Assembly: GCA_002352665.1 (NCBI GenBank)
Contig: DEIV01000038.1
Coordinates: 1 to 10,728 of the forward strand
DNA length: 10,728 bases
DNA from: Flavobacteriaceae bacterium UBA2765
GTDB taxonomy: Bacteria > Bacteroidota > Bacteroidia > Flavobacteriales > Flavobacteriaceae
Direction of reading: 5' to 3'
Shown here: positions 1 through 6,945 of the stretch, in pieces
Layout: each line of letters starts with the position of its first letter
Numbering within the stretch: the first letter of the stretch is position 1
Notes under the pieces: generated by a model
Seen by the model: only the letters and a program-made list of their open reading frames with translations
Told to the model about the DNA's origin: nothing
Database searches by the model: none
Position numbers and translations under genes: made by a program

Positions 1-400
1 CTTTTACCAAACCTTTCAAATGACTGGTATGAGAGTGTACGCCTCCATCAGATACTAAGCCTAAAAAATGCACATTTTTATCATTCTTTTTAGCGTATTG
101 TAAGGCATTTTTTAAAGCAGGTTCATTAGCAATACTGCCATCAGCTACTGCTAAATTTATTTTCACTAAATCTTGATAGACAATCCGTCCTGCACCTAAA
201 TTCATATGGCCAACTTCGCTATTACCCATTTGTCCTTCGGGTAAACCTACATGCAAACCGTCTGTACGTAAACTTGCATTAGGGTATTTTTTGTATAAAG
301 AATCTATAAAAGGTGTATTTGCTTTAGCTATAGCGGATACTTCAGGGTTTTGTGTTATACCCCATCCGTCTAAAATGATAAGAATTACTTGTTTATTCAC
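1..400 (-). CDS. gpmI: 2,3-bisphosphoglycerate-independent phosphoglycerate mutase, N-terminal part (partial)
   Basis: This enzyme interconverts 3-phosphoglycerate and 2-phosphoglycerate in glycolysis and gluconeogenesis in the cytoplasm, through a phosphoserine intermediate. Only the first 133 codons are present; the gene continues beyond the left edge (the full family length is about 500 residues). The N-terminus reads MNKQVILIILDGWG, with the first metal-binding Asp at 11. The motif GNSEVGHMNLGAGR (59-72) carries the catalytic Ser61. SDGGVHSH (117-124) supplies the substrate-binding His122, equivalent to His123 of the Geobacillus stearothermophilus enzyme. The start is a GTG at 398-400, chosen because homologues begin at this point. 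Another GTG seven codons upstream is in frame but overlaps a likely -7 promoter box. The gene diverges from the ankyrin gene. Identification is secure; the exact start is less so. Confidence 0.96.
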   Translation of the reverse strand, partial: MNKQVILIILDGWGITQNPEVSAIAKANTPFIDSLYKKYPNASLRTDGLHVGLPEGQMGNSEVGHMNLGAGRIVYQDLVKINLAVADGSIANEPALKNALQYAKKNDKNVHFLGLVSDGGVHSHTSHLKGLVK

Positions 401-420
401 GTGATTTAAATTTTGAATCA

Positions 421-428
421 CAAAATTA
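421..428 (-). promoter_or_regulatory. Candidate -7 promoter element for gpmI
   Basis: Read on the minus strand this is TAATTTTG, an exact match to the Bacteroidota housekeeping -7 consensus TAnnTTTG, and it ends 20 bases before the GTG start. Transcription would begin roughly at 414-417, giving a leader of about 15 nt. No convincing TTG-type -33 element is visible at the expected distance, so this is a half-supported call. Confidence 0.4.
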
Positions 429-500
429 ACATATTTTAAAAGGATAATTACTACAGAATCTAAATAAGAAGTTAAACTTAAGTTAAGGAGTGTTAAAGTT

Positions 501-527
501 TGTAACAAAAGTTACATAAGTGTCGTC
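501..527 (+). promoter_or_regulatory. ECF sigma factor-type promoter (TGTAAC-N17-CGTC) upstream of the ankyrin gene
   Basis: TGTAAC at 501-506 and CGTC at 524-527 are separated by exactly 17 bases. This is the layout of promoters read by extracytoplasmic-function sigma factors, for example TGTAAC-N17-CGWC of Bacillus subtilis SigX. A start point near 533-535 would leave a leader of about 22 nt before the ATG at 557. The -35 half also lies in a perfect dyad, TGTAAC-AAAA-GTTACA (501-516), which could be a repressor site or coincidence. No housekeeping TAnnTTTG box with correct spacing is seen here. The assignment is by motif only. Confidence 0.5.
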
Positions 528-556
528 TTTATAACATAATCTAAAACTACTATATT

Positions 557-1060
557 ATGAACTTTTTAATGAAAAATTACGACTTATCCAGATACTCTGG
601 GAGAAACTACAGCATAAAATTAGTTGCTGTAAGTAAAAATTTAATTTTATTGGCAACTTTTATGTTAGCATTAACAGTAAGTGCTGAATCTATAAAAGCA
701 ACTTCTGTAACATCATCAGAAACGCAACATTATGAAACGTTTTCTGTTTTTGATATTGGTGTTAATACTTTTTGTAAACTCATTACGAATGGGGATTTCG
801 ATGCTGTTGAGAGTATGATCAAAGCAGGAACAGATATTAATGAAAAATCTGTTGGAATGACGCCTTTAATGTATGCTGCAAGATATAACAAAGTAAAAAT
901 TGTAAAACTTTTAATTGCCCAAGGTGCAGATCTAAAAATAAAATCTGATAGAGGTTATAGAGCTTTGCAATATGCAGAAATGTCTAAAGCTCATGATACT
1001 TATAAAATTATAAAAGAAGCATTGGCTGCACAGAAATATAATAAGAAAAGAAAAAAATAG
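557..1060 (+). CDS. Exported ankyrin-repeat protein
   Basis: The 167-residue product has a hydrophobic stretch at about 28-42 (LILLATFMLALTVSA). It ends in V-S-A, a plausible signal peptidase I site, so the mature protein should be periplasmic or surface-exposed. About two ankyrin repeats follow: 76-107 (GDFDAVESMIKAGTDINEKS, then GMTPLMYAARYN) and 108-140 (KVKIVKLLIAQGADLKIKS, then GYRALQYAE), with a helical cap and a basic lysine-rich tail. Ankyrin repeats bind other proteins; the partner is unknown. The 27 residues before the hydrophobic core are unusually long for a signal peptide. ATG codons at 569 (Met5) and Met36 are other possible starts, but 557 fits the predicted promoter and nothing favours a shorter form strongly. 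The gene stands alone between its own promoter and terminator. Similar small proteins are common in Flavobacteriaceae. Confidence 0.9.
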   Translation: MNFLMKNYDLSRYSGRNYSIKLVAVSKNLILLATFMLALTVSAESIKATSVTSSETQHYETFSVFDIGVNTFCKLITNGDFDAVESMIKAGTDINEKSVGMTPLMYAARYNKVKIVKLLIAQGADLKIKSDRGYRALQYAEMSKAHDTYKIIKEALAAQKYNKKRKK

Positions 1061-1083
1061 TTTTTAATACAATTTATTATTTT

Positions 1084-1114
1084 AAGACGAAATGGAAACA
1101 TTTCGTCTTTTTTA
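1084..1114 (+). terminator. Intrinsic terminator of the ankyrin gene
   Basis: A perfect 10-bp stem, AAGACGAAAT (1084-1093) with ATTTCGTCTT (1100-1109), encloses the 6-nt loop GGAAAC. It is followed by a run of T (1108-1113). It begins 24 bases after the ankyrin stop. Read on the other strand it lies just beyond the stop of the gene at 1117-1383, but the U-tract in that direction is poor, so any bidirectional action is probably weak. Confidence 0.85.
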
Positions 1115-1116
1115 TT

Positions 1117-1383
1117 TTAAAATTTCACAAAATTAAAAAGGGAATACAATATCATAAAAAATAAAACAAAAAATACAATTTGAATAATATAGCTTCTCCT
1201 ATTTTCCTTTTGAAGTTTTTCCCTTATTGCTTTTAGTTGTTCTGGCGTGGCCTTTTTATCAATAATGCCTTCCTTATATTGGATACTTTCATATCCCTTT
1301 AATTTTTTAAAGGTACTTACCCTAGAACGTTTATTGTTCTTTAAAGAAGTAATCATTGAAGCAACAGAACCGCCAAAACTCAT
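1117..1383 (-). CDS. Small single-pass membrane protein, conserved hypothetical
   Basis: An 88-residue protein of unknown function. The N-terminus is hydrophilic and basic (MSFGGSVASMITSLKNNKRS) and the centre is charged and probably helical (ATPEQLKAIREKLQKEN, 45-61). One strongly hydrophobic segment at about 65-84 should span the inner membrane, leaving a four-residue tail and the N-terminus probably in the cytoplasm. The N-terminal motif resembles a small protein family I know only from Flavobacteriaceae genomes, which supports a real gene rather than a chance reading frame. The ATG at 1381-1383 begins the conserved motif, so the start is likely right. It lies 131 bp downstream of the M48 protease gene on the same strand and may be co-transcribed with it. 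The overlapping opposite-strand frame at 1247-1432 is its shadow. Confidence 0.8.
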   Translation of the reverse strand: MSFGGSVASMITSLKNNKRSRVSTFKKLKGYESIQYKEGIIDKKATPEQLKAIREKLQKENRRSYIIQIVFFVLFFMILYSLFNFVKF

Positions 1384-1514
1384 AATAATACTGTTTAAAA
1401 CTTTTTTATTTTTTCAAAATCTTCAGCCTTAATTCCCTCTCTTTTAGATTAACTAAAATTAAAGCATTGTTTTAATGGTAGTAACCGAGCGTAGCTCTTA
1501 GGGTAGGTATTCTT

Positions 1515-2288
1515 TTACTTTCTATATTTTTCTATAGCCTCTTTAATTTTTTCTATTCTATTTTCAGGATCGGGGTGGGTGCTTTGCATTTCGGGTACTC
1601 TATTAGGGCCTGCTGCGGCTTTTAAAATTTTCATTACACCCATCATTTCTTCGGGTTGATAACCGGCTTCTAACATAAATTTCACACCCAGTTCATCACT
1701 TTCAAGTTCATCACCTCTACCATATTTCATATTAATTACATTTCCAATCATAGCTGCCATTTGCCCAGTACCGTCTCCACCTCCAACTAATACACCGGAA
1801 ATTATACCTTGAGTTAAACCTTGTTTTGCAATGCGTTCGGCCGAGTGTCTTCCTACTACATGTCCTATTTCATGACCCAAAACACCAGCCAGTTGATCCT
1901 CATTTTCAAGTTTAGAAAATAGAGCATAGGTAATAAATATTTGCCCACCCGGTAGGGCAAAAGCATTGATAGTTTCAGGATCTCTTAGTAAATGAAAATC
2001 GTATTGATAGGGCGTTTCTTTGGCAATACTACTATTTACAAGTCTATTGCCTACTCTGTCTACCATGTCTTGTGCTTCTTGACTTGGATATAGTCCACCA
2101 TGTTGTTGTGCCATTTGCGGAGCACTTTGTAAACCTATGGTAATTTCTTCTTCAGTTGTAAGTGCTATACTTTGCTTTTTACCCGTATAAGGGTTAGTGT
2201 CTCTATTAGAATAGTATTTAAATAAAGAAAACAAAATAATACCTGCCCCAATAAGTAGCCTAATTTTTAATCCGCCTCTTCCTCTCAT
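1515..2288 (-). CDS. Membrane-anchored M48 family zinc metalloprotease
   Basis: A 257-residue peptidase of the M48 family (relatives: BepA, LoiP, HtpX), probably active on misfolded or envelope proteins in the periplasm. A basic start (MRGRGGLKIR) precedes a hydrophobic segment at about 11-24 that should act as an uncleaved membrane anchor; there is no lipobox cysteine. The zinc site is HEIGH at 139-143 (His139, His143, catalytic Glu140). The third ligand is Glu194 in ELESDELG, with Asp198 four residues later as in BepA. INAFALPGGQIFITYALF (107-124) is the substrate-edge strand typical of the family. A glycine-rich loop at 164-175 lies between the two zinc motifs. There are no TPR repeats, so it is a minimal form unlike BepA. 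All catalytic residues are present. It is transcribed divergently from the hydroxylase gene. Confidence 0.93.
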   Translation of the reverse strand: MRGRGGLKIRLLIGAGIILFSLFKYYSNRDTNPYTGKKQSIALTTEEEITIGLQSAPQMAQQHGGLYPSQEAQDMVDRVGNRLVNSSIAKETPYQYDFHLLRDPETINAFALPGGQIFITYALFSKLENEDQLAGVLGHEIGHVVGRHSAERIAKQGLTQGIISGVLVGGGDGTGQMAAMIGNVINMKYGRGDELESDELGVKFMLEAGYQPEEMMGVMKILKAAAGPNRVPEMQSTHPDPENRIEKIKEAIEKYRK

Positions 2289-2426
2289 AATGATAATTTT
2301 ATTGCTCTGATAATAATTTCTTAGTTAACTTTCAATATTCATAAAAATAATCCATCTTTAAAAAAATAGAAATTTATTTAGAAGCACTAAATATACAAAA
2401 ATTCAAAATTTCAAATCAATTTAATA

Positions 2427-2451
2427 TTGGTGGCTAAAATACTTAACTTTA
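2427..2451 (+). promoter_or_regulatory. Weak candidate promoter for the aromatic hydroxylase gene
   Basis: TAACTTTA (2444-2451) matches the Bacteroidota -7 box TAnnTTTG at all but the last base, and TTG (2427-2429) lies upstream. The 14-bp gap is shorter than the usual 17-23, so only the -7 part is reasonable. The implied leader to the ATG at 2476 is under 20 nt. Confidence 0.25.
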
Positions 2452-2475
2452 CCAACTGAAATACTATATTTTGAT

Positions 2476-4218
2476 ATGAATTTTAAGTCAAACAAAATAA
2501 TTAGTCGCTTACCAAAGCATTTACAGTCTTTGGTAATACGTCAACCGTACAATGGATATACTGCTCAAAATCAGGCGGTATGGCGTTATGTAATGCGGAA
2601 AAACATAAAGTATTTGTCTAAAGTAGCACATAAATCTTATTTAAACGGATTAGAAAAAGCAGGTATTTCTGTTGAAGCAATTCCAAGAATGCAAGGTATG
2701 AATAGAATTTTAAAGGAATTAGGATGGGCGGCAGTTTCTGTTGACGGATTTATACCACCTAACGCTTTTATGGAGTTTCAAGCCTATAATACACTGGTTA
2801 TTGCAGCTGATATTAGAACTATCGATCATATTGAATATACTCCGGCTCCTGATATTATCCATGAAGCCGCAGGACATGCACCAATTATTGCAAACCCTGA
2901 ATATGCTGAGTATTTAAGACGCTTTGGTGAAATTGGTAGCAAAGCAATTTCTTCGTCAAAAGATTATGAATTATACGAAGCTATCAGGCATTTATCCATT
3001 ATAAAAGAAGACCCGGGTACGGGTAAAAATGATATTGCTAAAGCGGATGAAATGGTTGCTGAAGTTATGGCAGGTATGACAGAATTGAGCGAAATGGCAA
3101 GAATAAGAAATTTACATTGGTGGACTGTTGAATATGGATTGATTGGTACCTTAGAAAATCCTAAAATTTATGGTGCGGGTTTATTGTCATCTATAGGCGA
3201 GAGCAAATGGTGTATGGGAAAAGAAGTTGAAAAATTACCCTATTCTATAGTAGCAGCCGATACAGATTTTGACATTACCAAGCCTCAACCACAATTGTTT
3301 GTAACGCCAGATTTTGCACATTTAAGTTTGGTTTTAGAAGAATTTGCCAATAAAATGGCATTGCGTAATGGTGGTTTAAAAGGGATACAACAATTGATAG
3401 ACTCTAAGAATTTAGGTACAATAGTTTTAAGTACCGGTATTCAAATATCGGGTAATTTTACCCATGTCATTTCTAATGACAATAATAAACCTGTATATTT
3501 TCAAACCACAAATGCAACGGCATTGGCATATAAAAATAAAGAGTTGATAGGCCATGGTAAAAATTATCATGCAGACGGGTTTGGTTCACCTATAGGTAAA
3601 TTAAAAGGCATCAATATTGCTATTGAAGATATGTCGCCTACAGATTTGGAAGCCTATGGTATTTATGAAGGTAAAACTGTCAATTTAACTTTTGAAGGTC
3701 ATATCACTTTATCAGGAGAAATTATTACCGGAAAACGGAATTTGCAAGGTAAAATTATTTTAATTTCTTTTAAAAATTGTACAGTTCAGCATAGAGACAG
3801 TATTCTATTCAACCCTAATTGGGGTATTTATGATATGGTGGTTGGTAAAGCTGTGGTTTCTGCTTATTCCGGTGTAGCTGACGCTGAAAATTTTGGATTT
3901 ACTTTTGAGCCTCCACAAGAAAAAACTCATAAAATTGTATACAGCCAAAAGGATAAAAAACTACATGGTTTATATAAAGAGGTAAGACAATTTAGAGAGA
4001 AAAGAAAAGTAAATTATAATAGGCTTGAAGAAATATTTATCCTATTAAAATTAGAGTATACTAATGATTGGTTATTGCCTTTAGAAATAGCCGAATTAAT
4101 TTATAGCGATAAATCTCAACTAAAAAATAATGTTATTAATCATCTTGAAACTTTAAAGAAAAAAAAAGAAATAGCTCATTTAATTAATGATGGATTAAAG
4201 TTGTTAAAAAAGACATGA
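2476..4218 (+). CDS. Aromatic amino acid hydroxylase (phenylalanine 4-monooxygenase type) with a long C-terminal extension
   Basis: The N-terminal half is a biopterin-dependent, non-haem iron hydroxylase, probably converting phenylalanine to tyrosine with tetrahydropterin and O2. The iron ligands are visible: His129 and His134 in PDIIHEAAGHAP, and Glu219 in WWTVEYGLIG. YGAGLLSSIGE (232-242) matches the conserved YGAGLLSS segment of the animal enzymes. The domain appears to end near residue 295. The spacing from the second His to the Glu is 85 residues, against about 40 in human and Chromobacterium enzymes, so roughly 45 residues are inserted (about 155-205). Residues 300-580 match no domain I recognise; 310-480 looks beta-rich and 485-580 helical and lysine-rich. 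Typical bacterial enzymes are 260-300 residues. Long versions are known in Bacteroidota, so this is probably lineage-wide rather than a recent fusion. No pterin carbinolamine dehydratase gene is adjacent. Tyrosine or tryptophan as substrate cannot be excluded. Confidence 0.9.
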   Translation: MNFKSNKIISRLPKHLQSLVIRQPYNGYTAQNQAVWRYVMRKNIKYLSKVAHKSYLNGLEKAGISVEAIPRMQGMNRILKELGWAAVSVDGFIPPNAFMEFQAYNTLVIAADIRTIDHIEYTPAPDIIHEAAGHAPIIANPEYAEYLRRFGEIGSKAISSSKDYELYEAIRHLSIIKEDPGTGKNDIAKADEMVAEVMAGMTELSEMARIRNLHWWTVEYGLIGTLENPKIYGAGLLSSIGESKWCMGKEVEKLPYSIVAADTDFDITKPQPQLFVTPDFAHLSLVLEEFANKMALRNGGLKGIQQLIDSKNLGTIVLSTGIQISGNFTHVISNDNNKPVYFQTTNATALAYKNKELIGHGKNYHADGFGSPIGKLKGINIAIEDMSPTDLEAYGIYEGKTVNLTFEGHITLSGEIITGKRNLQGKIILISFKNCTVQHRDSILFNPNWGIYDMVVGKAVVSAYSGVADAENFGFTFEPPQEKTHKIVYSQKDKKLHGLYKEVRQFREKRKVNYNRLEEIFILLKLEYTNDWLLPLEIAELIYSDKSQLKNNVINHLETLKKKKEIAHLINDGLKLLKKT

Positions 4219-4241
4219 ATAACGAATTTTAGATAATTCTA

Positions 4242-4854
4242 TCAAAGTTTTAACTCATAAAGCTCTTTCTTATTCAAAATAGGCGTTTCTTCATATTTTA
4301 GTATCCACCCCAAGGAGTTGGTCAACACATAAAAATTGGTTAATTCTTCTAATAAACGAGTTTTAGCATTTTTTTGCAAATCAGATTGCTGTAATTTTTG
4401 AATTAGTGATGCTTTTATCGTTTCTTTAATCTCATTATAATCTTTAGCTTCAAATGGATTAAAATAATCAGCTTGGATATCATAATATTCTAAATCAGGG
4501 CTGATAGAAATTTCTTCTTTTGGAATACTAATTATTTGGAGTGTTTTTGTGGCTTCGTCAATATTATATTCAATTTTACTTAAATCGTATGAGATGGTAA
4601 CGTCCGCGTTTACTACTATCAGAGCTTTTTTATCAGCAGTAAAAAAATCACTAAATAATGCTTTAGAGTTCTTATAATTAAAAACTTGGCTAAAATGACC
4701 TTCAGTTACTATTAATTTACCTACATTTTTAATTTGCTCTTGAATAAGCAGTGAGTTTTCATACAAAATAGCTTTGTCTTCTTTTTTTTTCACAATATCT
4801 AAACATAAAAAAGAAAAGTAACGTAATGATAATGCCAAGAAGGACTTTTTTCAT
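4242..4854 (-). CDS. DUF4230 family protein, frameshifted near the N-terminus
   Basis: The main reading frame (4242-4838) encodes a protein that matches the DUF4230 family as I know it from Flavobacteriaceae, from ENSLLIQEQIKNVGKLIVTE through VVNADVTISYDLSKIEY and DLEYYDIQADYFNPFEAKDY. It lacks a proper beginning: the only start in that frame is a TTG at 4838, which would give an implausible N-terminus. In the neighbouring frame an ATG at 4852-4854 opens MKKVLLGIIITLLFF, a classic membrane anchor, continuing to RYCEKK and then running out of frame at a run of nine A (minus strand; T at 4782-4790). Eight A would join the two into a 203-residue protein of normal family length. Either the gene is broken, the base is a sequencing error, or polymerase slippage makes some full protein. 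The function of DUF4230 is unknown. A TTTG/TAACTTAT pair at 4892-4895 and 4864-4871 could be its promoter, but the leader would be only a few bases. It converges on the hydroxylase gene. Confidence 0.82.
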
Positions 4855-4975
4855 TTATTTTTTATAAGTTATTCTAATACCATTGTCATTGCAAAGAGCA
4901 TAAACGAATATATTTTCCATTAATTATAATTATATGCGATGTGGCAATCTCATGAATGGAACATGAAAGTTGATT

Positions 4976-5010
4976 TATCTCAAGTCTAACGTCTAAAATC
5001 TCATATCTAA
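4976..5010 (-). repeat. Five imperfect 7-bp tandem repeats downstream of pyk
   Basis: Read on the minus strand, these 35 bases divide exactly into five heptamers fitting TKAGAYN (K = G or T, Y = C or T), for example TTAGACG followed by TTAGACT. Positions 1, 3, 4 and 5 are identical in all five copies. The array begins 3 bp after the pyk stop codon. No function is apparent; it does not form a stable hairpin. Confidence 0.6.
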
Positions 5011-5013
5011 ATA

Positions 5014-6441
5014 CTACTCTATCTGACTAACCCTTAATGTGTTTACCATTCCCTTTGCTTTTACAGGCATAGAGGTAAGGTTAATAATATAATCTCCGGT
5101 ATTGACATAGCCCTTTTCTTCGGCTATAATATTTATATCTTCAACGGTATCATCAGTACTTACCAATTTATCGTAATAGTGAGCTTTTACACCCCATAGT
5201 AAATTGAGCATTGCTAGCACACGTCTATTTGAAGAAAAAGCCAGTATATGTGCGTTAGGTCTCCAGGCTGAAATTTGAAAAGCGGTATAACCACTATTGG
5301 TTAATGTTGAGACAACTGTTGCTCCAATATCATCTGCCATTTTAGCGGCCTGATAACAAATGGTTTTAGAAATAAAACGTTCATTTACACTTCTAATAAA
5401 AGATTCGGTTCTTGTAATTAGAGGTGAGTCTTCAACATTTTCAATAATAGAACGTATTTTTTTTATCACTTCAACGGGAAATTCACCTACAGAAGTTTCA
5501 CCAGACAGCATTACCGCATCAGCACCATCCATAATAGAATTAGCAACATCATTAACTTCTGCTCTTGTAGGTACTTGACTGGTAATCATACTCTCCATCA
5601 TTTGAGTTGCAATAATTACCGGAATTCTAGATTTTTTTGCTTGTAGCACTAATTTTTTTTGAATTAAGGGTACTTTTTCCATTTCCACTTCAACTCCTAA
5701 GTCACCACGTGCAACCATCAGCCCATCTGCATGTGCTGTAATTTGTTGAATTCTAGCCACGGCTTCGGGTTTTTCTATTTTAGCCATAATAGGAATTCTA
5801 AACTCAGAGTTTTCTGTTATCAATTTTCTTAATTCAATAAGGTCTTCAGCATGTCTTACAAATGAAAGAGCTATCCAATCAACTTCCATTTTAATAGCAA
5901 AAAGAGCATCTTCTTTATCTTTTTTAGTTAATGCAGGTAAAGAGACATTAGTATTTGGCAAGTTCACCCCTTTTTTAGACTTCAATTTACCACCTCTAAG
6001 AACTTCAGTAGTCACTTCAGTTTTTCCATCAGTTTTAATAACTTCAAACAATAACTTACCATCATCTACTAAAATTTGTTCTCCTGGTTTTACATCTTTT
6101 GGGAAGTTTTGGTAGGTCATAAACGCTTTTTCCTGCGTGCCTTCACATTTTTCTGTGGTAAAAGTAAAAGTATCACCTTTATTTAACTTTACTTTTTCAC
6201 CCATTACGCCAACACGTAATTTAGGACCTTGTAGATCGGCCAGTATGGCTACGTTAAAATCCAAACGCCGATTGATTTCTCTTATTATCTTTATTTTTTT
6301 TTCTACATCTTCATAATTAGCATGTGAAAAATTTACTCTAAAAACATTTACACCCACACCCATCATCTCTTCTATAATTTCTTTTGAATCACATGCCGGG
6401 CCTAACGTAGCAACTATTTTGGTTTTTTTACGATTTCGCAT
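5014..6441 (-). CDS. pyk: Pyruvate kinase
   Basis: A 475-residue glycolytic enzyme transferring phosphate from phosphoenolpyruvate to ADP to give pyruvate and ATP in the cytoplasm. Motifs in order: TKIVATLGPA (7-16), NVFRVNFSHAN (32-42) with Arg35, Asn37 and Ser39, ADLQGPKLRVG (68-78), MAKIEKPEA (219-227) with catalytic Lys221 and metal ligand Glu223, ARGDLGVE (244-251) with Asp247, ATQMMESM (278-285), and PTRAEVNDVANSIMDGADA (291-309) before MLSGETSVGE. The small B domain occupies about 71-167 and the C-terminal allosteric domain about 350-475. Lys74 in GPKLR stands where potassium-dependent enzymes have Glu (117 in rabbit muscle), predicting independence from potassium. The stop of the IPExxxVDY gene is one base upstream of this ATG, so the two are surely co-transcribed. 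Confidence 0.98.
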   Translation of the reverse strand: MRNRKKTKIVATLGPACDSKEIIEEMMGVGVNVFRVNFSHANYEDVEKKIKIIREINRRLDFNVAILADLQGPKLRVGVMGEKVKLNKGDTFTFTTEKCEGTQEKAFMTYQNFPKDVKPGEQILVDDGKLLFEVIKTDGKTEVTTEVLRGGKLKSKKGVNLPNTNVSLPALTKKDKEDALFAIKMEVDWIALSFVRHAEDLIELRKLITENSEFRIPIMAKIEKPEAVARIQQITAHADGLMVARGDLGVEVEMEKVPLIQKKLVLQAKKSRIPVIIATQMMESMITSQVPTRAEVNDVANSIMDGADAVMLSGETSVGEFPVEVIKKIRSIIENVEDSPLITRTESFIRSVNERFISKTICYQAAKMADDIGATVVSTLTNSGYTAFQISAWRPNAHILAFSSNRRVLAMLNLLWGVKAHYYDKLVSTDDTVEDINIIAEEKGYVNTGDYIINLTSMPVKAKGMVNTLRVSQIE

Positions 6442-6442
6442 A

Positions 6443-6907
6443 TTAAAATATTAAATAATCTTTCGATTTTAAGGTTAAAGGATCAATACTATATGAAGTA
6501 ATTACACCTTTTATATTTTTTACTTTTTCAATAATTGTATGTATTGATTTTGTGTTACAGTCTCCGGTAATTTTTAAAAAAAAATCAATTTCTCTCTTTT
6601 CATCAATAAGATAATTGGTCTTGGTATCTTCTTTAAACAATGAAATTTCATCTGCATTTACCGAAGTAAATATGTGCTTATTGGCAATAAGAGACCAAGA
6701 ATAATAATTAATGAGACAGTCGTAATTAAAAATTACAAATGAGCAGTTTTTAGTATTAAATTCTAAACCTTCAGGATTACAATTAAGCTTAATATCTAAT
6801 TCTTTGTTTAAAAAATAAGCCAACTTATAATCTTCTAACGTACTGTTGATAGCTATAAGAGTGTAATCATGTGCAAATTCATAACCCAATGTAACTATCT
6901 TAGACAT
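6443..6907 (-). CDS. IPExxxVDY family protein
   Basis: A 154-residue soluble protein with no signal peptide, of a family found in Bacteroidota next to pyruvate kinase; its biochemical function is not known to me. Recognised from DYTLIAINSTLEDYKLAYFL (14-33), a family-like opening, from the segment containing the namesake motif, and from the closing LKSKDYLIF (146-154). The namesake motif is degenerate here: residues 101-109 read IDEKREIDF instead of IPExxxVDY. The gene sits between rnc and pyk, one base from the pyk start, which suggests a role coupled to pyruvate kinase or simply shared transcription. The 98-bp space to rnc on its upstream side contains a terminator-like hairpin and a near-consensus -7 box (CGAAAATA at 6924-6931 on the plus strand, one mismatch), so the IPExxxVDY-pyk pair may also have its own promoter. 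Confidence 0.85.
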   Translation of the reverse strand: MSKIVTLGYEFAHDYTLIAINSTLEDYKLAYFLNKELDIKLNCNPEGLEFNTKNCSFVIFNYDCLINYYSWSLIANKHIFTSVNADEISLFKEDTKTNYLIDEKREIDFFLKITGDCNTKSIHTIIEKVKNIKGVITSYSIDPLTLKSKDYLIF

Positions 6908-6945
6908 AAGTCAATAATTTATGCGAAAATAACTATTGTTTTTAT

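Noticed and set aside
1488..1500. GAGC-GTA-GCTC mini-hairpin downstream of the M48 protease gene as a terminator
   Set aside because: Stem of only 4 bp with a 3-nt loop and no U-tract in the direction of the protease transcript.
4148..4172. Run of nine A near the 3' end of the hydroxylase gene as another frameshift
   Set aside because: The frame stays open through it (a string of Lys codons) and the sequence after it looks like a natural continuation to the stop; no second frame offers a better ending.
4219..4241. Possible bidirectional terminator between the convergent hydroxylase and DUF4230 genes
   Set aside because: Only a 5-bp AT-only stem (GAATT/AATTC at 4224-4239) with no T-tract; too weak to call.
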